NCBI RefSeq assembly: GCF_027270315.1
Contig: NZ_CP114413.1
Coordinates: forward strand, 806,001-870,000
Source of the DNA: Streptomyces cinnabarinus
GTDB taxonomy: Bacteria; Actinomycetota; Actinomycetes; Streptomycetales; Streptomycetaceae
Reading direction: 5' to 3'
Length of the DNA stretch: 64,000 nt
Shown here: piece by piece, positions 32,916 through 40,733 of the stretch
Layout: each line of letters starts with the position of its first letter
Numbering within the stretch: position 1 is the first letter of the stretch
Program-made: the position numbers and the translations under genes
The notes under the pieces: model-generated
What the model was told of the DNA's origin: nothing
The model's database searches: none
Seen by the model: the letters and a program-made list of their open reading frames with translations, nothing else

Positions 32916-33820
32916 GGCAGGCCGTCCAGGTGCGCGGTGACGCGCTCGGTGTCCCAGGCCCCGTCGGCGATCACCACCCGGTAGCGGTAGCCGAAGGACT
33001 CGCCCGGTGCCAGCTCGAACTCCTCGAAGAACGCCCAGGAGAACGCGACCGTGGGGAACGGCTCGGAGCGCACGAACCAGTGCGACTCATGAAGGGCATC
33101 CAGGTTCTCCGGCGCGTGCGCGAAGACGAGCGTGGAGTGCGCGTCGACGTCGTCGTGCTCGGCGGTGAAGGCCAGCCAGGGGCCCTGGGAGCCCATCAGC
33201 TTCTCGGCGTCGGTACCGGGGGCGAAGACCGCTCCGCCGGTGAAGTCCCGCGGTCCGCGCCACTGGAGTCCGGTGTAACCGGCCAGCTCGCGTCCGGCGG
33301 TGGTCGGCGACCCGAACTTCAGTGCTTCGTCGCGTACGTTGGTGAGGCGGATCGACCAGTCAAGGGCCCAGGAACCGGACTCCTCGTCTACGGAGTGGAC
33401 GGTGAGCCCGCGTGTCTCACGGGCCCATTCCGCACCGCCGTGCTCCACCCAGGTCAGGTCCTCGGTGCAGGCGAACCGGTCGTCGGTCAGGGCGAATGGG
33501 GAGAAGCCGTCGTGCCGCATCGAGCCGACCCGCTCGGGCAGGCGCTGGTAACCCTCGCCGTGGACATAGCTGTTGCCGCCCCAGAAGTTCTGCCCCGACA
33601 GATGGCTCGCGGTCATCTGCAGGCCCTTGTGCCAGCGGTGGTCATGGGGCCGGTACCCGGTCACCGTGTGACCGGCGAGGGTCCGCAGCGGGTGCGCGTA
33701 CGGCTTGGGGGACTCGAAGGCGTCGGGGTCGGGGCGGTACACGTAGCGGAGAATCTCCGTGCCGTTCGCCGCCGCGACCGCGATGTGCTCGCCGTTCGCG
33801 TGGCTGACTCGCATGCTCAT
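32909..33820 (-). CDS. PmoA/DUF6807 family protein
   Basis: The 303-residue protein matches the DUF6807 (methane oxygenase PmoA-annotated) family. It has ILRYVYRPDP, KPYAHPLRTLAGHTVTGYRP, HDHRWHKGLQM and the HWFVRSEPFPTVAFSW segment near the end. The HDHRWHKG cluster could bind metal or sugar. The family name comes from an early mis-annotation; members sit with Gfo/Idh oxidoreductases in sugar-degrading operons, as here. It is the middle gene of a three-gene operon with short overlaps on both sides (ATGA upstream, ATGGTGA downstream). Confidence 0.8.
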   Translation of the reverse strand: MSMRVSHANGEHIAVAAANGTEILRYVYRPDPDAFESPKPYAHPLRTLAGHTVTGYRPHDHRWHKGLQMTASHLSGQNFWGGNSYVHGEGYQRLPERVGSMRHDGFSPFALTDDRFACTEDLTWVEHGGAEWARETRGLTVHSVDEESGSWALDWSIRLTNVRDEALKFGSPTTAGRELAGYTGLQWRGPRDFTGGAVFAPGTDAEKLMGSQGPWLAFTAEHDDVDAHSTLVFAHAPENLDALHESHWFVRSEPFPTVAFSWAFFEEFELAPGESFGYRYRVVIADGAWDTERVTAHLDGLPW

Positions 33821-34941
33821 GCGCGCTCCTTCGGGGCCCAGACGGGGTGATCGCCGTGCATCGCCGCATAGAAAGGATCACCCGGGACGATCTCGCCGGA
33901 GCGGACCGGCAGGCCGGTGAACGCCGACTTGTACAGGGCGGCGGCGAATTCGAGCGTGGCCCGCGCCTCCGGACCGCTCCCCGGCGGCCGTACGCCCGCG
34001 TCGTACGCGTCGAGCAGGCCGCCGAGCTGGGCCGTGTGGGAGCTGGGCACGTCGGCGGCCGGGGTGCGCCAGGCCGCGGCGCGGTCGGCGGCGACGTGGG
34101 GTGCCGGGGTGTAGACCCAGTCCTCGTTGCGGTGCCCGTAGAGATGGGTCAGCTCGACCGTGGCGTCGGCGCAGTCGACGCGGATCCGGCTGACCTCGTG
34201 CGGGGAGAGCACGCTGTTGACGACGGTGGCCAAGGCGCCGCTGTGGAAGCGGACCAGGGCGGTGGAGACGTCCTCGCTCTCGGTGTCGTGGACCAGCCGC
34301 GCGGCCATGGCGCGGATCTCGTCCCACTCGCCGAGCAGATGCAGCAGCAGGTCGTACTGGTGGATGCCGTGACCCATGGTCGGGCCGCCGCCCTCGCTGG
34401 CCCAGCGGCCGCGCCAGGGCACCGCGTAGTAGGCCGCGTCCCGGTGCCAGGTGGTCTGGCAGTGGGCGACCCGCGGGGCGCCCAGCTCGCCGCTGGTGAT
34501 CAGCTCGCGGGCGTGCGCCGCGCCGGAGCCGTAGCGGTGCTGGAAGATCACGGCGGCATAGGCGCCGGACTCGTCCTCGGCCGCGGCGATCTCGTCGTAC
34601 TCGGCGAGGGAGAGGGTGAGCGGCTTCTCGCACAGCACCCAGGCGCCGGTCCTGAGCGCGGCGATCGTCTGCTCCCGGTGCAGGGCGGGCGGGGTGCCGA
34701 TGAGCACCAGGTCGGGGCGTTCGGCGTCCAGCATGGCGGCCATCGAGGTGTAGCCGGTGACGGTCCCGCCCGCGAGGTCCCGGAAGGCGTCGAGCCTGCC
34801 CTGGTCCACGTCCACGGCGGCGACCAGCTCCGTCCGTTCGGCGTGCGCCGCGAGAGCGGACAGATGGCTGCCGCTGACGATGGCACCGGTGCCGACGACG
34901 GCGACGCGACGGCGCACGGGGGGCGCGGGGGACAAGGACAT
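33817..34941 (-). CDS. Gfo/Idh/MocA family oxidoreductase
   Basis: The 374-residue protein has an N-terminal Rossmann domain (RVAVVGTGAIVSGSHLSALA) and the active-site motif CEKPLTLSLAEYDEI (the EKP lysine). A Gfo/Idh C-terminal domain has PTMGHGIHQYDLLLHLLGEW, with the catalytic His region GHGIHQYD. These enzymes oxidise sugars such as inositol or 1,5-anhydro sugars with NAD(P). As first gene of the operon it lies behind a promoter-like and operator-like region at 34980-35033. The target sugar cannot be deduced. Confidence 0.92.
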   Translation of the reverse strand: MSLSPAPPVRRRVAVVGTGAIVSGSHLSALAAHAERTELVAAVDVDQGRLDAFRDLAGGTVTGYTSMAAMLDAERPDLVLIGTPPALHREQTIAALRTGAWVLCEKPLTLSLAEYDEIAAAEDESGAYAAVIFQHRYGSGAAHARELITSGELGAPRVAHCQTTWHRDAAYYAVPWRGRWASEGGGPTMGHGIHQYDLLLHLLGEWDEIRAMAARLVHDTESEDVSTALVRFHSGALATVVNSVLSPHEVSRIRVDCADATVELTHLYGHRNEDWVYTPAPHVAADRAAAWRTPAADVPSSHTAQLGGLLDAYDAGVRPPGSGPEARATLEFAAALYKSAFTGLPVRSGEIVPGDPFYAAMHGDHPVWAPKERA

Positions 34942-34979
34942 ACGGCGCTCCTCGAACGGCCGACGGGCATGCCTGCGCA

Positions 34980-35033
34980 GAAAGCGCTTGCTCTCGAAGG
35001 CAGACCCTAGGCGCCGAAGCCTTGTCCGGACAA
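34980..35033 (-). promoter_or_regulatory. Promoter and operator candidates upstream of the Gfo/Idh operon
   Basis: Read on the minus strand, TTGTCC (35028-35033) and TAGGGT (35004-35009) are spaced 18 bases like -35 and -10 boxes. The -35 box is part of a perfect palindrome, TTGTCCGGACAA (35022-35033), of the form bound by GntR-type regulators. Downstream, AAGCGCTT (34982-34989), in the context AGAAAGCGCTTGCT, resembles a LacI-type operator. The arrangement suggests dual control; neither regulator gene is adjacent. Confidence 0.5.
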
Positions 35034-35079
35034 CCCCTCTACTGGGACATCGACGAGGCTTTTTCTCAGGTCACACCGG

Positions 35080-36024
35080 TCACGGCGTCTTGAGGAGCGG
35101 GGCGTCCCGCGTGAACTTCCGGAACCCGACGCTGTAGTACAGCCCCCGCGCCGAGGGATGCCCCGGCGCGCCCAGGCAGGCGACCGTCATGTGCGTGGCC
35201 CCAGCCGCCCGTGCCAGGTGCATGCCGTGCAGCAGCATCGCCCTGGCCAGCCCGAGACGCCGGTAGTCCCGGTGCGTGCCGACCGGCTCGAACTCGGCGG
35301 TCCGGTTCGCCTCGTCCAGCCACATGATCGTCGAGGCCGCCATCGTCCCGTTCGGCGCCTCCACCAGGAGGTGGAGGTCGCCGCGGTACGCCGTCGTCCG
35401 CCGTACGCCCTCGTAGCTCTCGGCCGTGTACGCCGTGGGCGCCCAGGCGCTCGTATGGGCCTGGACCGCGGCCTCGGGCCCGGCCTCGGCGGCGGTGCGG
35501 AACCGGTATCCGTCCGGGAGCTCCGGCTGTTCCAGGTCGATGAGGTCCCGCTGGTTGAGCTGGGTCCAGGAGCCGGTGTCGCCGAGCGCGTCGGGGTCGG
35601 TCCGGTAGCCGTGCGCCGCCCAGCGCTCCAGCCCGAACTCGTCGACGGCACTCGGCACCACCGTACGGTCGAGGCCCGCGGCCGTGCCGTCGTACCAGTC
35701 GATCACCTCGTCGACCAGTCCGGCGTGGTCGGGGCGGACCTGATACGCCAGGTAGGCGCCGGTGACGTCCTTCACCGTCCCGTCGCCGCGCCGCACCTGA
35801 TGCGGCAGCCGGCCCCAGGCCCACGCCACGAGGTCCCCGCCGGAGAACCACAGCCGACGGGGCCAGGTCGCGCCGTGGGCGGTGTGGCCCTTGCCCCAGT
35901 TCCAGGCCAGCTCGCCGAACGAGGCGTCGCTGTTCACCAGGTCCGGGCGGACGGCGGTGACGTGCTGCGCCAGTCCCTGCATGAGCTGTATGTCCGCGGC
36001 GGTGAGCAGCTCGTGGTTCGGCAT
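35080..36024 (-). CDS. GNAT family N-acetyltransferase (two-domain)
   Basis: The 314-residue protein has a degenerate N-terminal half (about 1-165; LVNSDASFGELAWNWGKGH, PRRLWFSGGDLVAWAWGRLP) and a C-terminal GNAT domain. The acetyl-CoA loop THRDYRRLGLARAMLLHGMH corresponds to the R/QxxGxG/A signature, and the end LYYSVGFRKFTRDAPLL is the usual final strand. The substrate is unknown. Double-GNAT proteins of this size occur in Streptomyces. The gene is monocistronic and divergent from the small-ORF/sigma cluster. Confidence 0.85.
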   Translation of the reverse strand: MPNHELLTAADIQLMQGLAQHVTAVRPDLVNSDASFGELAWNWGKGHTAHGATWPRRLWFSGGDLVAWAWGRLPHQVRRGDGTVKDVTGAYLAYQVRPDHAGLVDEVIDWYDGTAAGLDRTVVPSAVDEFGLERWAAHGYRTDPDALGDTGSWTQLNQRDLIDLEQPELPDGYRFRTAAEAGPEAAVQAHTSAWAPTAYTAESYEGVRRTTAYRGDLHLLVEAPNGTMAASTIMWLDEANRTAEFEPVGTHRDYRRLGLARAMLLHGMHLARAAGATHMTVACLGAPGHPSARGLYYSVGFRKFTRDAPLLKTP

Positions 36025-36205
36025 AGTGCGCCACTGTGTCAGGACGGGCGGCGGGCGTCGAACCGTTTTCGGTGCGGCGCAACCCCTGCCGCCGCCAACG
36101 CCGTGACCTGGCAGATGTCACAACTCCCGGAGGAATCCGCACTGTTGTGGTGCCCGCGAGACAAGGGTGTACCCGAGCAAGCCATCCGGAAGGGGAACGT
36201 GCGGA

Positions 36206-36415
36206 ATGGATCCTGTGATCGTCGCAGCGGTGGTGACCGTGGCCGTCAGCGTCGTCAACGGCGTGGTGAAGGTGGCCCAGCGGCGGCTGACCGCCGAGGT
36301 GGAGATAGCACGCATCACCGAGACCGGACAGACCGACCGGATCCGCTGCGCCGCCCGACCAGCACCAACCCACGGGATCGGGGGTGCCCGCCGTGGAGGA
36401 CGCGCTCAGTACTGA
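36206..36415 (+). CDS. Small single-span membrane protein upstream of a sigma factor gene
   Basis: The 69-residue protein begins MDPVIVAAVVTVAVSVVNGV, a single membrane span, followed by a charged amphipathic stretch (AQRRLTAEVEIARITETGQ) and an Arg-rich tail. ATG 36206 follows GGAAGGGGAACGTG. The last 32 bases overlap the sigma gene start in another frame. It resembles the short N-terminal helices of phage-type or anti-sigma proteins but has no anti-sigma zinc motif. A role linked to the sigma factor is possible from position alone. Confidence 0.5.
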   Translation: MDPVIVAAVVTVAVSVVNGVVKVAQRRLTAEVEIARITETGQTDRIRCAARPAPTHGIGGARRGGRAQY

Positions 36416-36992
36416 CGTCGATCTCGCCGAGGACGTCGAGACCACCACGGCGCCCTTACCCGGCATCGAACTCGCCGAGGCGCTGCACCACGAGCAGTAC
36501 CCGGCGCTGGTCCGCTTCCTGCTGCTGCACGGCGCGTCATGGGCGGAGGCGCAGGACGCGGCGCAGGACGCGTTCACCCAGATGTGCGCGCCCGGAGTGT
36601 CGTTGACCCACCCGCGGGCCTGGCTGCGCACCGTCGCCTGGCGGTCCTGGGTGAGTCAGCAGGTCAAACCCGAGGACGCCTGTGCCGAGATGCCCGAGCC
36701 CCGGGCCTCGCTCCGCTGGCAGACACCCGCCCACGCGGCCGAGCTGGGTGAGGAGGAGCGCCGGGTGATCTCCCTGCTGCTGTGCCTGCCCGCCAAGCAA
36801 CGCGCGGCCCTGGCCTGGCATCTGGACGGCTTCACCACGCAGGAGAGCGCCCGCGCGATGGGCACCACGCAGGCGGCCGTACGCCAGAACCTGGCCCGCG
36901 CCAGGGCGGCCCTCAGGCAGGGCCTGGGTCTGGAAGGCCGCTCCGGCAACGGCTTCGACAGCGGCCTCGACGGAGACAGGAGGGCGACATGA
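36384..36992 (+). CDS. RNA polymerase sigma factor (ECF-like, sigma-70 region 2 and 4)
   Basis: The 202-residue protein has a region 2-like part (about residues 35-95: EQYPALVRFLLLHGASWAEA, DAAQDAFTQMCA) and region 4 with an HTH (about 130-185: LCLPAKQRAALAWHLDGFTT, QESARAMGTTQAAVRQNLAR). Region 2.4 is less typical than usual. GTG 36384 is the likely start, and a second GTG at 36393 is possible. It overlaps the next gene by four bases (ATGA), so the two are translated together. No zinc-binding anti-sigma factor is adjacent; the small upstream membrane protein and downstream protein are candidates for control. Confidence 0.8.
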   Translation: MPAVEDALSTDVDLAEDVETTTAPLPGIELAEALHHEQYPALVRFLLLHGASWAEAQDAAQDAFTQMCAPGVSLTHPRAWLRTVAWRSWVSQQVKPEDACAEMPEPRASLRWQTPAHAAELGEEERRVISLLLCLPAKQRAALAWHLDGFTTQESARAMGTTQAAVRQNLARARAALRQGLGLEGRSGNGFDSGLDGDRRAT

Positions 36993-37972
36993 CGGACCGT
37001 GATCTCGGTACCTCCGGCCCCGCGGACACGCTCGACGCGCTGCTGTCCAGGGCCCATCACCAGTTGGGCATCGCCGTCACCGACCGGATCGCCGCGCAGG
37101 GCGGGACTCCCGAACTGCGGCCGCCGGACCTCGCGCTGGACCGCCTCCTGGCGGCCACCCACCGCTCCCTCGGGACCGCCGTCACCCGCCGCCGCTCCCG
37201 GGAGGCCCGCGCCGCCCTGAGCCGGCGGAACGCGGCGCTGGAAGCGCGCCTGGCGGAACGGGGCCCGCTGTCCAACCGGCCCTCGCAGGTACGGGTCAAG
37301 TACCGTCAGGAGGCCCTGCGTCTCGCCCACAGCTACTGGCCCGCCGACCTGGCGGAGGGCATGCGGGCCGCCGTACGCCTGGTGCAGAACCTCAGTGACC
37401 TCCTGGAGGACACCCTCCGGCCCGTCGGCCACGCGGGCCTCGTGGTGGGACAGCTCAGGGAGCGGCTGCGTTCGATGACCGCCCTGCCCAAGCCGCGGCG
37501 GCCCCCGGTCACGCTCACCGGACTCGACTACCTCACGGCGGTCGAGGCGGCCCTCGCCGAGCCCGCCGAGCGGCTGCTGCACGATCTGTACCGGGTGCGG
37601 CAACTGCTGGACGAGGAGCTGGAACCGGCGATCGCCACCCTCGAATCCTCCTCCCCCGCCTGCCTGTTCGGCATCGACACCGTCACCCAGGACCTGATCG
37701 ACGATCTGACCCAGGGCTGCGACCAGGCGGACGCGCTGGCCAGGGCCGTCGCCGAAGTCGAGCGGGCGAGCAGTGACTTCGTCGGGGCGGACCTCAGCGG
37801 CGCCAAGCTCGACGGCGTGCTGCTGGAGGGGATCCTGTGGGACGCCACGACCGTGTGGCCGGGGAACTGGGAGTCCCTCGTCCGGCGCGCCTCGCTGCCC
37901 TCCGGCGAGGAGCAGGGCGTGCTGATCGTCGCCGCCGAACCGTCGGACAGCGCCGTCCCCGCCGAGGCGTGA
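36989..37972 (+). CDS. Protein of unknown function with a short pentapeptide-like segment, coupled to a sigma factor
   Basis: The 327-residue, mostly helical soluble protein begins TDRDLGTSGPADTLDALLSR. It has several coiled helices (VRVKYRQEALRLAHSYWPAD, LTGLDYLTAVEAALAEPAER) and near the end a short pentapeptide-like run, DFVGADLSGAKLDGVLLEG (about residues 268-286). I recognise no family. The start ATG overlaps the sigma gene stop, so it is the natural partner of that sigma factor and may control or extend it (inference). The stop is 8 bases before the convergent DegT-like gene. Confidence 0.6.
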   Translation: MTDRDLGTSGPADTLDALLSRAHHQLGIAVTDRIAAQGGTPELRPPDLALDRLLAATHRSLGTAVTRRRSREARAALSRRNAALEARLAERGPLSNRPSQVRVKYRQEALRLAHSYWPADLAEGMRAAVRLVQNLSDLLEDTLRPVGHAGLVVGQLRERLRSMTALPKPRRPPVTLTGLDYLTAVEAALAEPAERLLHDLYRVRQLLDEELEPAIATLESSSPACLFGIDTVTQDLIDDLTQGCDQADALARAVAEVERASSDFVGADLSGAKLDGVLLEGILWDATTVWPGNWESLVRRASLPSGEEQGVLIVAAEPSDSAVPAEA

Positions 37973-37980
37973 TCACGGCT

Positions 37981-39216
37981 CTACTGCCCCAGCGGCGCCG
38001 GCGGATTGGCGTCCTTGACCGCCTTGGGGAAGGAGGGCCGCGCGGTCGTCGCCCGCTCCCGGGTGAGGGCGCCGGTCATCCGGCGGGCCAGGAGGGGGTC
38101 GGCGGGCAGGACATGGGAGGCGAACCAGCGGGCCGCCCGGGGGTCGGGGGAGGGTTCGACGAACTCGGCGCCGGCGTAGTCGTCGAGCGGTGGGTCGTAG
38201 ACGTAGCCGCAGACCATGCCGTGGTCGACCATGCGTTCCAGGAGGGCGTCGCGGTCGTTCACCAGGAGCGGGACCCGGAACAGCGGCAACGGCCCGTCGT
38301 GCAGGGCCCGTTCACGCAGGGCGGCGGAGACCCAGGCGGTGCCGGAGAGCAGGGCGACTCCGGCCCGGCGCCGGACGAGGTCCTCCTCCAGGCGGGACAG
38401 GCGCAGCCCCAACTGGCCGCGGACCAAGGCGCCGTGGCGGACGCGGAAGCCGTGCAGGTCGACGCGGACCCAGGGCTCGTAGGCGGTCAGGCTGGGCGCC
38501 GAGCGGGCGGAGGCGGTCAGCAGGGGGGCGTGCAGGTCCATCCGGAACTCGTCGCGCTCCAGCAGCCCGAGGTGTTGCAGGGTGCGCCACACCGGACGCA
38601 CCAGACGCAGGGTGCGGACGGTGGAACGGGCCAGCGGGCGCAGGGTCACGTTCAGGTCGTCGCGCAGTCGGCGCGGGGTGAGGAGGTCGTCGCGCAGCAG
38701 TTCCAGCTCGCGCCGGGTGCGGGCGTCCTCGACGGCGAGGAATCCGCCGGCCGTCGCGGCGACGTGCTTGGAGAGGCTGAAGGCGGCGGCGGTCCCGAAG
38801 GTCCCGATCGGCCGCCCGTCGACGTGGCTGCCGATGGCGTGGGCCGCGTCCTCGATCAGCGGGATCCCCAACTGGTCGCAGCGGCGGCGCAGTTCCGGGA
38901 CCCGGTCGGGCAGTCCGTAGAGGTTGGTGGTCAGGACGGCGTCGATGTTCCGCCAGGTCGACTCGGGTACGGCGGTCACGTCGATGTTGCCGTCCCACGG
39001 GGAGACGGGGGCCTGCACGGGCCGGCAGCCGGCCGCCAGGACCACGAAGAGGATCACGTCGTCGTTCACCGGCGACATCAGCACCCGGGCGCCGGGCCTG
39101 CACCAGCGCCGGAGCGCCAGGTAGAGGGCCAGCCGCGCCGAGGGCGTGTAGACGCATTCGCGTCCGAGCCGCCGCGTCATCGTCGCGGCGAGCCGCGATC
39201 CGTACGGCATCGTCAC
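37981..39216 (-). CDS. DegT/DnrJ/EryC1/StrS family aminotransferase-like protein
   Basis: The 411-residue protein has the fold-type I sugar aminotransferase pattern: TPSARLALYLALRRWCRPG, PLIEDAAHAIGSHVDGRP (PLP-ring Asp) and FSLSKHVAATAGGFLAVED with the Schiff-base lysine in SLSKHV. Family members aminate ketosugars in nucleotide-sugar pathways. No sugar-nucleotide dehydratase adjoins; the neighbouring gene on the same strand encodes a CelD/FemAB-like acyltransferase. The two could modify a surface polymer or secondary metabolite (inference). The gap 39217-39345 holds no gene. Confidence 0.8.
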   Translation of the reverse strand: MTMPYGSRLAATMTRRLGRECVYTPSARLALYLALRRWCRPGARVLMSPVNDDVILFVVLAAGCRPVQAPVSPWDGNIDVTAVPESTWRNIDAVLTTNLYGLPDRVPELRRRCDQLGIPLIEDAAHAIGSHVDGRPIGTFGTAAAFSLSKHVAATAGGFLAVEDARTRRELELLRDDLLTPRRLRDDLNVTLRPLARSTVRTLRLVRPVWRTLQHLGLLERDEFRMDLHAPLLTASARSAPSLTAYEPWVRVDLHGFRVRHGALVRGQLGLRLSRLEEDLVRRRAGVALLSGTAWVSAALRERALHDGPLPLFRVPLLVNDRDALLERMVDHGMVCGYVYDPPLDDYAGAEFVEPSPDPRAARWFASHVLPADPLLARRMTGALTRERATTARPSFPKAVKDANPPAPLGQ

Positions 39217-39345
39217 TTCTTCCGTCGAGGGTGGGACGGACGCGGCACGGGGCGCGCGCCGATCGGAGCCGTGGGCCTGGTGGCCCGGTGGGCCGTCGCC
39301 GTCATGGGTGGCACGACGAGGACGCGAGGGAAGGGAAGGGCCGGT

Positions 39346-40455
39346 TCAGTGGCTGCGCGCGGCGCGCAGCGAGCCGACCGTCTTCAGCAGCCGGTCGGCC
39401 GGTTCCCGCAGCCCGGGGTGGGCGAGGACGGTGTTGCGCAGCCCGCGTACGGGCCTGCGCCACATCCGGTGGGCCGCCGCCACGGGATGGGGCCGGGTCG
39501 CGAAGCCCTCCCCCACCCGCAGTTCACGCGTCTTGAGCCAGTCCTTGTACTCCTTGTCACCCCGCCCGAGGTCGATCAGCCGCACCGCGTGCCGGGCCGC
39601 CGCCTCGGCGGTCCGCAGGTGCATCATCAGGCCCGGCGAGTAGTAGTGGAACTCCGGGTCGTAGGCGGTGAACCAGGCCGCGAGGACGGTCCGCGAGCGC
39701 GGCCCGAAGTGCGCGGCCACGGGACGCTCCCCGGCGTACAACACGCTGAGCACTCCGGTGAAGTGCTCCTCGCGCAGCCGGAACAGATCGTCCACCAGGG
39801 CCACTATCCAGGGCCGGGCGAACCGGTCCATGCGTCCGGTCCTGCGGTACTGGGCGGACTTCCACTCCATGAGCCGGTGCAGCATCTGCGGGTCCCGCTC
39901 ATCGAAGACGAACCGCACCTCGCCGATATCGCGCGCCAGGCGCCGCTCCTTCTTCAGCGTCGTCTTGGCCTGACCCGGGTAAGTGGCCCGCAGCCAGGCC
40001 GGATAGTCGCCGTCGCCCGGCTCCAGGTCAATCACCGGCGAGGCGAACATCCCGGTGACGTGGCGTCCGAACGGCTTCTGTTCCTCCACGAGATGGTCGA
40101 ACTCGAAGCTGGCGAGCCCGCAGCCGCGCAGCAGTTCCTCGGTGTCCCAGAGGATCCCGGGCCGGTGCACCAGGGCCTGGCGGTCGGAGAGCCCGAGGCC
40201 GATCGCCCGGCCGACGCCCAGGAGATTGCGCTCGTGCGGTAAAAAGCCGACGGGCTCGCCGCTTTCGTGCAGCACGCCTATCTGGACCCCGCCCCGGTGC
40301 CGGCCGACTCCGGCGGCGAACTCCGGTGACAGGAACGGGTTGGCGTACTCCGGCGACTCGTCCATGGACCGGTGCCAGGCCGCGCGCAGCGGGGCGCTCA
40401 GCTCGCCGGGTCTGTGAACGGTTATGTCCGTATCGGTGCTGCTCGTGGATCGCAT
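39346..40455 (-). CDS. GNAT/FemAB-type acyltransferase (CelD/BcsL-like)
   Basis: The 369-residue protein has the CelD/BcsL acetyltransferase layout: ANPFLSPEFAAGVGRHRGGV, VGFLPHERNLLGVGRAIG, and a C-terminal GNAT fold with MEWKSAQYRRTGRMDRFARP and FTAYDPEFHYYSPGLMMHL, the FDxxYxxxSPG-like cofactor motif. The family transfers acyl or amino acid groups onto polysaccharide or cell-wall precursors. ATG 40455 is chosen with GGGGAG upstream; the longer frame to 40674 runs into the promoter region. The next gene on this strand is the DegT-like aminotransferase. The gap 40456-40733 holds only promoters. Confidence 0.8.
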   Translation of the reverse strand: MRSTSSTDTDITVHRPGELSAPLRAAWHRSMDESPEYANPFLSPEFAAGVGRHRGGVQIGVLHESGEPVGFLPHERNLLGVGRAIGLGLSDRQALVHRPGILWDTEELLRGCGLASFEFDHLVEEQKPFGRHVTGMFASPVIDLEPGDGDYPAWLRATYPGQAKTTLKKERRLARDIGEVRFVFDERDPQMLHRLMEWKSAQYRRTGRMDRFARPWIVALVDDLFRLREEHFTGVLSVLYAGERPVAAHFGPRSRTVLAAWFTAYDPEFHYYSPGLMMHLRTAEAAARHAVRLIDLGRGDKEYKDWLKTRELRVGEGFATRPHPVAAAHRMWRRPVRGLRNTVLAHPGLREPADRLLKTVGSLRAARSH

Positions 40456-40733
40456 GGGCGACCGCTCCCCCCACTTTCCCCCCGGTGACGCGTGGTCCGC
40501 GTCAGGCCCCTCCGGCGCCGGACCGTCCGACCGAGATCGGAACAGTCCGACAGGGATCAAACGTGGCGAAACCGCACGCAGACTGTCAAGAGTGTCGCTC
40601 GTAAAGGAACGGCATGTTTCGGATGGCTCCCAGTCGCCCGCCCCGGGACTGTCCGACGGCACCCTTCTGCTCAACTCACCTCTCCCGTAACGTCGTTCAG
40701 GTTTGTCACGGCCATGACTACGAAGGGGTTTTC

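Noticed and set aside
30951..32984. 677-codon plus-strand frame over the phosphodiesterase and cupin genes
   Set aside because: Out of frame with the phosphodiesterase, which has intact catalytic motifs; Arg/Pro/Gly-rich shadow.
37837..40242. 801-codon plus-strand frame
   Set aside because: It spans two unrelated minus-strand genes and a gap, and has shadow-type composition.
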